The notes beneath the pieces were generated by a model, which worked only from the letters and a program-made list of their open reading frames with translations, did no database searches and was not told where the DNA came from. Of a stretch of 5,682 nucleotides of DNA, positions 1 through 5,670 are shown piece after piece (position 1 is the stretch's first letter; each line of letters starts with the position of its first letter). Position numbers and translations under genes: made by a program. This DNA comes from Thermoleophilia bacterium (GTDB lineage Bacteria > Actinomycetota > Thermoleophilia > Miltoncostaeales > Miltoncostaeaceae), in contig JAOTZF010000122.1 of assembly GCA_029861485.1 (NCBI GenBank), forward strand, positions 1-5,682, read 5' to 3'.

Positions 1-13
1 GCACGCATGGCGT

Positions 14-32
14 GTCGCGGCGAGACCGCGAC
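14..32 (-). terminator. Candidate terminator hairpin downstream of the kinase gene
   Basis: GTCGCGG and CCGCGAC form a perfect 7-bp stem around a 5-base loop (CGAGA), about 87 bases past the kinase stop on the minus strand. There is no T-run after the stem, as is common for hairpins in very GC-rich genomes, so termination is inferred only from shape and position. The rest of 1 to 119 shows no convincing gene. The stem would work equally well for a plus-strand gene entering from the left edge. Confidence 0.3.
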
Positions 33-95
33 TTCCGCAACATATACCGGCACAGTCAAGGCGGGCTAGATCGTATCGAGGATTAACAGCGTTGG

Positions 96-113
96 GGAGG
101 TTCTGGAGGTTCC
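96..113. repeat. Tandem 9-bp repeat, two copies
   Basis: GGAGGTTCT is followed directly by GGAGGTTCC, an 8 of 9 match in tandem. It lies just outside the 3' end of the kinase gene, in non-coding DNA. It could be chance, a small duplication or a short binding site. No function can be assigned. Confidence 0.45.
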
Positions 114-119
114 ACTCCG

Positions 120-1199
120 TCACACTGCCGCTGCAGGGAGCGTAAAGCTGATTCGCGCGCCCCCGTCCGAGCGGTTCTCGGCCCAGATATCACCACCGTG
201 GGCTTCGATCAATCCGCGGGCGATCGCGAGGCCGAGGCCGGCGCGGGCGCCGTCGCGAACGCGGGCGCGATCGCCACGCCAGAAATGGTCGAACATCCGG
301 CCGAGAGCCTCGTGCGAAAGGCCTTCGCCGGTGTCCTCGACGCTCACCAGGACGTGGTCCGCCTCGCTCTCCACGCGCAGGGCGACGGCACCGTCGGTGG
401 GGGTGTGACGTAGGGCGTTGGTCACCAGGTTGTAGAGCACCCTCTCGACCTTGTCCGGGGCGCAGATCACATCCGGGAGCTGCTCCGGGACGGCGCTGAC
501 GATGCGCACTCCCCGGGCATGGGCCTCGGCTTCGACGCCACGTACGCAGGATTCGACGAGCGGGGTCACCGGTACGTTCCGCAGCTCCAAAGTAAGCGAT
601 CCGGCATCCAGCCGTGCGAGCTCGAAGAGGTCGTCGACGAGATCGCCGAGCGCCCGGACCTGCTCGCTCATGGCAGGAAGGTAGCGCTCGGGCGGTGCCA
701 CGCCGTCCTCGACGGCCTCGAGCATCGCCTGCAAGGAGGCCAGCGGGGCCCGCAGGTCGTGGCTCGCCCACGCCACCAGCTGGGTGCGCGCGTCCTGGAG
801 CTCCTCGAGGTGGGCGGCCATGGCGTTGAACGCCGACCCGAGCTCCCGCATCTCTCGAGGACCGATCTCGGGCGTGCGCGCGGACAGGTCTCCTGAGGAG
901 ATCCGTGCGGTGGCCCGCTGGAGCGCGTGGACCGGGGCGAGCAACCGGCGGCCGATCAACCAGACGCCCACCAGGGCGGCGAGGGCGGCGGCGATCAGCG
1001 CGGCCAGGACGGTGATGTCGTGGCCCGAGTTCAGCATCAGCGCTCCGCCGACCATCACCGAGCCGAGCGGCAGGGCGATCGCCGCGAGAGCGAGGGTCGC
1101 CACCTGCGCCCACATCCGAGGCATGCGGCTGGCCACGAAGGCGAGACCCAGTCCTACGAGGAGCGTGGCGAGCGCGAGCAGGAGCGAGAACGCGATCAC
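120..1199 (-). CDS. Membrane sensor histidine kinase (HAMP, HisKA, HATPase_c)
   Basis: This is the sensor kinase of a two-component pair: it autophosphorylates on His and passes the phosphate to the regulator encoded just upstream. From the GTG at 1199 it is 359 aa. Three hydrophobic segments (about 1-23, 32-56, 62-83) precede a HAMP linker (about 84-135). The H-box ASHDLRAPL has His147. The ATP-binding domain shows the N-box NLVTNALRHTP, the G1 box DTGEGL, the F-box FDHFWRGD and the G2 box AGLGLAI. The GTG at 1199 overlaps the regulator stop as GTGA, typical of coupled translation. An alternative GTG at 1226 adds nine residues including three Arg. Because the third membrane segment must end in the cytoplasm, the N-terminus should lie outside, so a basic N-terminus fits less well and I prefer 1199. 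The loop between segments 2 and 3 is only a few residues, so there is no extracellular sensor domain. The signal is unknown. The kinase class is certain; the start is less so. Confidence 0.95.
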   Translation of the reverse strand: MIAFSLLLALATLLVGLGLAFVASRMPRMWAQVATLALAAIALPLGSVMVGGALMLNSGHDITVLAALIAAALAALVGVWLIGRRLLAPVHALQRATARISSGDLSARTPEIGPREMRELGSAFNAMAAHLEELQDARTQLVAWASHDLRAPLASLQAMLEAVEDGVAPPERYLPAMSEQVRALGDLVDDLFELARLDAGSLTLELRNVPVTPLVESCVRGVEAEAHARGVRIVSAVPEQLPDVICAPDKVERVLYNLVTNALRHTPTDGAVALRVESEADHVLVSVEDTGEGLSHEALGRMFDHFWRGDRARVRDGARAGLGLAIARGLIEAHGGDIWAENRSDGGARISFTLPAAAV

Positions 1200-1870
1200 G
1201 GGACGAACCTGTAGCCGACGCCCCACACGGTCTCGATGCGTTCGGGCGTCGACGGATCTTGCTCGATCTTCTCCCTCAACCTACGAATGTGCACGGTTAC
1301 GGTGCCGGTATCGAACGCCGCCTGGTATCCCCACACGCGGTCCATCAGGTGCTCTCGGGAGAACACCTGGCGCGGATTCTGGGCGAGAAACAGAAGGAGG
1401 TCGAACTCCTTCGCGGTGAGCTTGATCTCCGCCCCGTCGCGCACCACATCGCGGGTGGCGGCGTCGATGGTGAGGTCGCCCGCCTCGATTCGGGCCGAGG
1501 GCTCATCCGCGCTGACCCGCCGCAGGACCGTACGGACCCGCACGGCGAGCTCCCGCGGGGAGAAGGGCTTCGTGACGTAGTCGTCCGCTCCGAGCTCGAG
1601 CCCTACGATGCGGTCGGTCTCCTCGCCTCGAGCCGTGAGAAGGATGATCGGTACGCGCGACGTGGCGCGGACGCGCCGGCAGACCTCGAGGCCGTCGACG
1701 CCGGGGAGCATCACATCGAGCACGACGAGGTCGGGCTCGGACTGCTCGATGCTCGCGAGCGCGCTCTCTCCGTCGGCCGCCTCGACCGTGTCAAAGCCGT
1801 CACGCTCCAGGTAGCGGCACACCACCTCGCGAATGGTGGGTTCGTCATCGACCACGAGAACGCTCTGCAC
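1196..1870 (-). CDS. OmpR/PhoB-family DNA-binding response regulator
   Basis: This is a transcription factor switched on by phosphorylation from the downstream kinase. From the GTG at 1870 it is 224 aa. The receiver domain (about 1-115) has the acidic pair Asp8/Asp9 in VVDDEP, phospho-acceptor Asp52 in VVLDVMLPG, Thr79 in LLTAR and Lys101 in VTKPFSP. The winged-helix domain (about 127-224) has the typical LTAKEFDLLLFLAQNP, the recognition region VTVHIRRLREKI and the ending VWGVGYRFVP. A TTG at 1906 would add 12 residues that resemble no receiver N-terminus. The GTG start places VLVVDDEP where the family has it, though its GAGGG motif sits too close to be a normal ribosome binding site, so the start is not settled. 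The gene overlaps the kinase by 4 bases. The target genes cannot be read from the sequence. Confidence 0.95.
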   Translation of the reverse strand: MQSVLVVDDEPTIREVVCRYLERDGFDTVEAADGESALASIEQSEPDLVVLDVMLPGVDGLEVCRRVRATSRVPIILLTARGEETDRIVGLELGADDYVTKPFSPRELAVRVRTVLRRVSADEPSARIEAGDLTIDAATRDVVRDGAEIKLTAKEFDLLLFLAQNPRQVFSREHLMDRVWGYQAAFDTGTVTVHIRRLREKIEQDPSTPERIETVWGVGYRFVP

Positions 1871-1925
1871 GCCCTCAATGCAGCCAGAGTTGCGGCCCGC
1901 GCGCAAGGCGGACTCGGAAACGGCC

Positions 1926-1952
1926 GAAGCCGCGCCCGCCGGGCGCGGCTTC
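1926..1952 (-). terminator. Strong GC-rich hairpin between spondin and regulator genes
   Basis: GAAGCCGCGCCC and GGGCGCGGCTTC form a perfect 12-bp stem with a 3-base loop (GCC). It lies 32 bases past the spondin stop and upstream of the regulator start. On the minus strand it is followed shortly by GTTTCC, a minimal T-run. It most likely ends the spondin transcript and so separates it from the two-component genes. It could also act as attenuation or 5' UTR structure if the transcript reads through. Confidence 0.65.
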
Positions 1953-1984
1953 TGGGAGGGGAGATATCGGGGGTGTGCCGATGC

Positions 1985-2710
1985 TCAGCGAACCCGCGTG
2001 ATGCTGATCTTCGCCACCTTGCCAGAGAGGCTGTGGACCGTCGGGTCGAGGTCGGCTCCGCCCCTCACACCCGGGTGAGCGCGGATGACGTTGCCCTCGG
2101 GGTCGCGGACGAATGGGTTGCCGCCCACGGGGCCCGGGATGTACTTGGCGCCTTCGTTGTTCTTCTCGCTCCCCGCGTCGTAGGCCATGCGGTAGTGGCT
2201 GCGCGTGGCGCCGATCTTCCGTGGAAGGCGCACCGAGTCGAGGCCGGTGAACGCGTCGTTGGAGTTCACGAGCATCGCCAGCACCGTCAGCTTGCCGTAG
2301 TAGCCCCTCACGTCGAGTGAGTAGGTCTGGGCTGCGCCCGGTCCGATCGGGGCGGGGTCGGTGGCCTCGAGGTCGACGCCGGTGCCGCCCGCGCCGATGC
2401 CACGGATCTTTCCGGCCAGCTCGAGAGCGACGGCGTTGTTGGCGTCCTCGGCAATTGCCGCGACGGCGTGATTGGCGATGTCACCGCGGCTCCAGAGGTC
2501 GGCACTGCGGTCATGCGCGACGAGCAGCGGGGGCGAGATGGGCTGACCGCCGGTCAGGTTCTCGACCGTGATCTGGTAGCTCCGGTCCGGAGCCTTCTTG
2601 GGCATCTTGCCGCCATTGGAGTGATTACCGGTTGCGACTGCGGTGGCACCCACTGCGAGTGCTCCGGCAGCGATCACCGCGATCGCGGCGGTCTTGGCAC
2701 GACGAGGCAT
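1985..2710 (-). CDS. Secreted spondin-N domain protein
   Basis: The 241-aa protein resembles bacterial spondin-N-domain proteins, a mostly uncharacterised group of exported beta-sandwich proteins related to the N-terminal domain of animal F-spondin. Residues 1-27 form a signal peptide: basic MPRRAK, a hydrophobic Ala/Val/Gly stretch, then small residues for cleavage near 25-30; there is no lipobox Cys. The family pattern is seen in YQITVENLTGGQPISPPLLV (45-64), LTVLAMLVNSNDAFTGLDSV (141-160), AYDAGSEKNNE (176-186) and the final strand KVAKISITRV. The Asp/Asn/Glu residues in these loops are where the F-spondin domain carries its metal site, so metal binding is possible but unproven. ATG at 2710 has an AGGAG with 7-base spacing. 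It is flanked by a likely terminator and a gene-poor region, so it is probably monocistronic. The family call is fairly secure; the role in this organism is unknown. Confidence 0.85.
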   Translation of the reverse strand: MPRRAKTAAIAVIAAGALAVGATAVATGNHSNGGKMPKKAPDRSYQITVENLTGGQPISPPLLVAHDRSADLWSRGDIANHAVAAIAEDANNAVALELAGKIRGIGAGGTGVDLEATDPAPIGPGAAQTYSLDVRGYYGKLTVLAMLVNSNDAFTGLDSVRLPRKIGATRSHYRMAYDAGSEKNNEGAKYIPGPVGGNPFVRDPEGNVIRAHPGVRGGADLDPTVHSLSGKVAKISITRVR

Positions 2711-2717
2711 AAATGCT

Positions 2718-2730
2718 CTCCTGTCGGGAG
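2718..2730 (-). promoter_or_regulatory. Ribosome binding site of the spondin gene, within a small hairpin
   Basis: On the minus strand AGGAG (2718 to 2722) lies 7 bases before the ATG, an ideal ribosome binding site that fixes this start. Four bases of it (GGAG) can pair with CTCC at 2727 to 2730 across the loop CGACA. The stem is only 4 bp, so masking of the site would be weak. I see no convincing -35/-10 pair upstream. Confidence 0.6.
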
Positions 2731-2751
2731 TGGACTGACGAGGGCGAGGCT

Positions 2752-3131
2752 ATGACCCAGTCCTTGCGAGACGCTTACGGCGCCCCTACGCGTTTGCGAA
2801 CAGACTGCGACCGAGGTGTTGCGGTCGCCTCGACGCTGACCGAGCGGACAGCCGATCGACGCTGCGGCCCGGGCCGGCCGCTGCGGGTCGGATCCCGTGA
2901 GGTCGCGGACGACAGCGCGCAGTTCCCCGAGGCAGCCGGCCAGTCTCGTCGGGCGCCACTTCCGTCTGCTCGGCGGCTTCGACGGCAACCCCAAGCTGGC
3001 CTTGGTGGCCTTGGGATGAGGTCCAGGTGCGGCTCGCCGAACCCGACGGATCGATCGTCTGGCGGGCGGTGAGGCCGCTCACCGCCGATGCGGCCTGCGC
3101 GCTTTGCGCGCTCGTCGCCGGCGGCGACTGA
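2752..3131 (+). pseudogene. Possible frame-broken plus-strand coding remnant
   Basis: An ATG at 2752 is preceded by GAGGG with 7-base spacing. The frame from it (MTQSLRDAYGAPTRLR...) has a G/C-rich third position up to about 2945, then turns into Arg/Ser/Pro-rich text ending at 3072. The next frame gives plausible protein (GRHFRLLGGFDGNPKLALVA) ending in a TGA at 3017. The third frame then reads DEVQVRLAEPDGSIVWRAVR and continues to a TGA at 3129. Two successive +1 shifts would join these into one protein of about 125 aa. I recognise no family. It may be a decayed gene, or chance in GC-rich DNA where several frames stay open. It would run convergent to the glutaredoxin block and divergent from the spondin gene. 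Confidence 0.22.
2997..3014. repeat. Tandem 9-bp repeat TGGCCTTGG x2
   Basis: TGGCCTTGG occurs twice back to back with no mismatch. It falls exactly where the plus-strand remnant changes frame, in a region that could suffer replication slippage. A 9-base duplication alone would not shift the frame. Confidence 0.6.
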
Positions 3132-3166
3132 GGTTCCGGCAGGCGCGCGCTCAGCGCGAAACGCTG
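3072..3166 (-). terminator. Cluster of four perfect hairpins downstream of the glutaredoxin gene
   Basis: Four stems with no mismatches lie in 95 bases. They are AGGCCGC/GCGGCCT (3072 to 3096, 11-base loop), GCGCGC-TTT-GCGCGC (3097 to 3111), GTCGCC-GGC-GGCGAC (3114 to 3128) and CAGCG-CGAAA-CGCTG (3152 to 3166). The first two abut and the third starts two bases later. They follow the end of the extended glutaredoxin frame (3183) on the minus strand, so the simplest reading is termination of that transcript, possibly in both directions. None has a T-run. They overlap the end of the putative plus-strand remnant. Confidence 0.4.
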
Positions 3167-3182
3167 CAGGAGCGCAGCTCGA

Positions 3183-3344
3183 CTAGAGGGCGAGGCGCGC
3201 CAATACGGCGATCACAGTGGCGACCGCGATCGCGCCGTAGATCAGGTTGCACGGGGTCGCGTAGGCCAATACGCCTCGCACCCCCGGGCCGGAGTGCGAG
3301 GGATCGCCCAACGCTCTACTGCGCGCGATCGTGCGCAGCTCCTG
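3183..3344 (-). pseudogene. Out-of-frame continuation of the glutaredoxin with a membrane tail
   Basis: In the frame next to the glutaredoxin, the minus strand reads QELRTIARSRALGDPSHS from 3344. This is the expected last helix of a glutaredoxin directly after VGGS. It then runs through a short linker to a hydrophobic segment (LIYGAIAVATVIAVLARLAL) ending at TAG 3183. By hand count 46 of the 53 codons end in G or C, so this frame looks coding. There is no good start codon of its own at the junction. Joined to the upstream frame, the product would be about 122 aa: a glutaredoxin with a C-terminal membrane anchor. A 1- or 2-base indel (mutation or sequencing error) is the plainest explanation; programmed frameshifting is possible but unsupported. 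Confidence 0.6.
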
Positions 3345-3549
3345 AGCCGCCGACGGTCTCCCCACCGACGATCACCTGGGGAAATGTCCGGCCGCCGGTC
3401 GCCGCCTCGAGGGTGTCCCGGCCGGCCCGGTCCGTGCTGCCGGGGACCTCCTCGAATGGGACCTTGTAGCGATCGAGGAGCGCTCGCGCCCGGCGACACG
3501 ATCCGCACCCCGGCGTCGTGTGCAGCACGACGCGAGGCGTATCGCTCAT
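3316..3549 (-). CDS. Glutaredoxin-family protein, C-terminus cut by frame break
   Basis: This is a small thiol-disulfide oxidoreductase of the thioredoxin fold. The 77-aa frame starts MSDTPRVVLHTTPGCGSC, with the dithiol CxxC at Cys15 and Cys18 after the first strand. It has the cis-Pro motif TFPQVIVGGE (Pro57) and the VGGS turn (67-69) that normally leads into the last helix. After Ser69 the frame reads GAAHDRAQ and stops. The neighbouring frame supplies the missing helix and a membrane tail (3183 to 3344). ATG at 3549 overlaps the lgt TGA as ATGA, so translation is probably coupled to lgt. The likely substrates are cytoplasmic protein disulfides or low-molecular-weight thiol mixed disulfides. 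In actinobacteria the partner may be mycothiol, but that is inference. The same frame is open upstream of 3549, but that part is a shadow of lgt. Confidence 0.8.
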   Translation of the reverse strand: MSDTPRVVLHTTPGCGSCRRARALLDRYKVPFEEVPGSTDRAGRDTLEAATGGRTFPQVIVGGETVGGSGAAHDRAQ

Positions 3550-4466
3550 CGGGGAGCCTTGGGCACCGCCTTGGCCTTCGCCTTGCTCTTGGCGCGTGGG
3601 CGGCGCTGGCCTGGCGAGCGGTCCTCCGGTCTCTGCGCGGGGGCGAGCGGAGTGGTACGGCGCTGGTTCCAGACGAAGTACGCGACGGCACCGATCAACA
3701 GAACCAGCGCGACGTAGAAGTTGAGGCGCTGCCCGAGGAACTCGTTGGAAGGATCGATCCGCATCTGCTCCCAGATGACGCGACCGAGCGAGTAGCCGGC
3801 CACGTACAGCGCGAACAGGCCGGGAGGCCTGATTCGGAACCGGTAGCCGATCCAGATCAACAAGCCCGCGAGGGCGAAGTTCCAGAGCATCTCGTAGAGG
3901 AACACCGGATGGAACGTCGCGAACTCGGCGAACGCCGCAGGGCGCTCGTCGGGGTCGACCTTTAGCGCCCACGGCACATCGGTCGGCTCTCCGAAAAGCT
4001 CCTGGTTGAAGTAGTTGCCAAGACGGCCGATTCCCTGCCCGATCAGGACGCCGGGAGCGGCTGCGTCGAGCAAGCGAGCCACGCTGGCGCCCCGCCGCTT
4101 GGCGACGTAGCCCCCGACGAGTGCGGCGAGCGCGATCGCCCCCCAGATCCCAAGGCCGCCTTCCCAGATCGCGAAGGGGCCCCACCATTCCTTGGTGACC
4201 TGATCCCAGCTGGTGATGACGTGATACGCCCGGCCGCCGATCAAGCCGGCCGCGACCGCCCAGAGCGTCACCTCATAGACCACATCCGGGTCTCCATCCT
4301 GGGCGACCCAACGCCTGACGGTGAGCCACAGCCCCACCGCGATGCCGGCGAGCATGGTCAGTGCATAGAGCCGGATGGTGAGGGGACCGAGCTCCAGCTC
4401 GCGCAGCGCCGGAGCCGGAATGTCGGCAAGCAACCCCCAGGTCCAGGTGGGAATCATCGCAGTCAC
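3546..4466 (-). CDS. lgt: Prolipoprotein diacylglyceryl transferase
   Basis: Lgt moves diacylglycerol from phosphatidylglycerol onto the lipobox Cys of prolipoproteins in the cytoplasmic membrane, the first step of lipoprotein maturation. The 306-aa protein has the family signature GIGRLGNYFNQELFG (145-159, with Arg148, Asn151 and Glu156), the early IRLYAL motif with its Tyr, GGRAYHV (78-84) and a late MRIDPSNEF motif. About seven hydrophobic segments are spread through it. Where the E. coli enzyme has His103 before GG, this one has Glu (WEGGLGIWG), a form I associate with actinobacterial Lgt. The C-terminus is a basic Lys/Ala/Pro tail (about 270-306), probably cytoplasmic. GTG at 4466 lacks a clear ribosome binding site. 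The ATG three codons later (4457) has GGTGA 5 bases upstream and may be the true start. It sits 34 bases after a lipoprotein gene and overlaps the glutaredoxin by 4 bases. Confidence 0.97.
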   Translation of the reverse strand: MTAMIPTWTWGLLADIPAPALRELELGPLTIRLYALTMLAGIAVGLWLTVRRWVAQDGDPDVVYEVTLWAVAAGLIGGRAYHVITSWDQVTKEWWGPFAIWEGGLGIWGAIALAALVGGYVAKRRGASVARLLDAAAPGVLIGQGIGRLGNYFNQELFGEPTDVPWALKVDPDERPAAFAEFATFHPVFLYEMLWNFALAGLLIWIGYRFRIRPPGLFALYVAGYSLGRVIWEQMRIDPSNEFLGQRLNFYVALVLLIGAVAYFVWNQRRTTPLAPAQRPEDRSPGQRRPRAKSKAKAKAVPKAPR

Positions 4467-4500
4467 CCGTGCAGCCTACGGTGCGAGAACGCCCACGGTC

Positions 4501-5670
4501 TCACGGCTCATAGATCCGCGCATCAGGTCGGAATGCCGCGACCGCGAACCAGAACGGGACGTCATGAGCGACCTCCTTGAGCCGGGTGCCATCGAGGGGG
4601 CCGTCGATGGCCTCGCCATTCTGATTCCAGGTGGAGCCCGTCTGCTCGTCGCGCAGGGTGTCGGATTCGGCCGGCGCGAACGTGAGCGTGCGGCCGGCAG
4701 CGGTGCGGTCGTACACGACCCCGGTTCCAACCTGGTTGCCCTCCGCGATCTCGCGCGCTCCGAGAGCGGACGCCGCGCCCGGCCGAAACCAGACCACAAC
4801 GGAGAGGTCCTCGACCTTATCGTTGACGACGTTGGCCTCCTCGATTCGGTTGAGGGGGTAGACGACGAAGCTCTCCCCGCGCTCCAGGGTGACGACACGC
4901 TGCTTTGGCGGGAGCCGCCCGTCGACTTCCTCGTCCAGCAGGAAGGGCGGGTTGTCGAGATCGTCGTATCCCAGGTAGGGGTTCGAGCCGTACTCGCGGT
5001 CATGGCCGGTATCGCGGCTCAGCACGTCGCCGTCGGGGAAGCGCTCGCGGAACCCGCCGAAGCTGATCAGCTGCGAGGGAACGATCTCCAGACGCGTGCC
5101 GGTGAGCTCACCGACGATGGCCTCGCCAGAGAACTGTTGCCACCAGCTCTCGGTCTGACGATCCCACATCACCAGATCGCTCTTGCGCAGGTTCCCGGTG
5201 GTGCCGAAGGTCAGCTCGCGACCATCCACGACACGGTTGAACGCCACGGAGGTCTGGCACAGCGGGCAAAAGGTGACCGCCAGCTTCAGATCGCCTATCT
5301 GGTCGTTGACGATCTCGTGCCAGATCATGACCTGCAGCGGATAGGCACGCGCGGTGTCGCCTACCCGCACGGCGATGACCGGCTCGCGGTCGTCAATGGG
5401 CTCCTCGCCGATCGGCAGGAAGCGCGGCGCGTCGAGAGGCGGTATGCCGTCGCGAGGCGGTCCGCCGGAGATGAGCTCCCCGAGCGGCACGCTGTGGTTG
5501 GTGAAGTCGGTCTGCCACCCGAAGGGGTTGAAGCTCACCTGGCCCTCGAGGTCCGCGATGGAGGGGTTCGCGGCCTCGGCGTCCCCGCCGGAGCTTGAGC
5601 CGGCGCACCCGGCCGCGAACGCAGCGATGACCAGGGTGAGGGCGAAAAGGAGCGGCGTGCGCCGAGTCAC
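4501..5670 (-). CDS. DUF3179-family lipoprotein with two related halves
   Basis: The 389-aa protein belongs to the DUF3179 family, whose biochemical function is unknown to me. The N-terminus has Arg3 and Arg4, a hydrophobic stretch (7-20) and AAGC with Cys22, a lipobox. It is followed by a flexible Ser/Gly stretch, so the mature protein should be anchored outside the membrane, a substrate for the Lgt encoded next door. The core holds the family motif FCPLCQTSVAF (Cys135 and Cys138), preceded by YPLQVMIWHEIVND and followed by GRELTFGTTGNLRKSDLVMW. The CxxC and His118 suggest a redox or metal site (inference). Residues about 259-387 repeat the fold of about 98-214: YPL..VND, GRTLTF, EQTGSTWNQNGEAI. 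They lack the CxxC and end AAFRPDARIY, which is typical of the family. The start is GTG at 5670; the frame stays open to the window edge, but the signal peptide supports this start. Confidence 0.92.
   Translation of the reverse strand: MTRRTPLLFALTLVIAAFAAGCAGSSSGGDAEAANPSIADLEGQVSFNPFGWQTDFTNHSVPLGELISGGPPRDGIPPLDAPRFLPIGEEPIDDREPVIAVRVGDTARAYPLQVMIWHEIVNDQIGDLKLAVTFCPLCQTSVAFNRVVDGRELTFGTTGNLRKSDLVMWDRQTESWWQQFSGEAIVGELTGTRLEIVPSQLISFGGFRERFPDGDVLSRDTGHDREYGSNPYLGYDDLDNPPFLLDEEVDGRLPPKQRVVTLERGESFVVYPLNRIEEANVVNDKVEDLSVVVWFRPGAASALGAREIAEGNQVGTGVVYDRTAAGRTLTFAPAESDTLRDEQTGSTWNQNGEAIDGPLDGTRLKEVAHDVPFWFAVAAFRPDARIYEP

Noticed and set aside
7..69. Short plus-strand frame open from the left edge to TAG at 67-69
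   Set aside because: Only 22 codons are visible with weak third-position bias; it could be the tail of a gene outside the window but cannot be supported.
190..1113. Second minus-strand frame inside the histidine kinase
   Set aside because: The Arg/Gly/Pro-rich translation is typical of an out-of-phase GC-rich gene; all kinase motifs are in the other frame.
1259..2320. Long plus-strand open frame (353 codons) opposite the regulator and spondin genes
   Set aside because: It is antisense to two clearly recognised genes and resembles no family; such frames are expected opposite GC-rich codons.
2711..2830. Possible sigma-70 promoter for the spondin gene (TAGCCT on the minus strand as a -10)
   Set aside because: The hexamer matches the TANNNT core, but no -35-like hexamer lies at a suitable distance.
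2865..2876. Perfect 12-bp palindrome CGGCCCGGGCCG
   Set aside because: Self-complementary GC runs of this length are common in such DNA, and nothing around it suggests a site.
2674..2994. Minus-strand open frame upstream of and overlapping the spondin start
   Set aside because: It overlaps the spondin start out of frame, lacks a ribosome binding site, loses coding bias toward its end and matches nothing I recognise.
3336..3350. prfB-like programmed +1 frameshift site in the glutaredoxin gene
   Set aside because: AGGAG is present, but no slippery codon plus stop follows at the required spacing, so I do not call it a recoding site.
4375..5598. Long plus-strand open frame (407 codons) opposite the DUF3179 gene
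   Set aside because: It is the mirror of the well-supported lipoprotein gene and has no recognisable domain.
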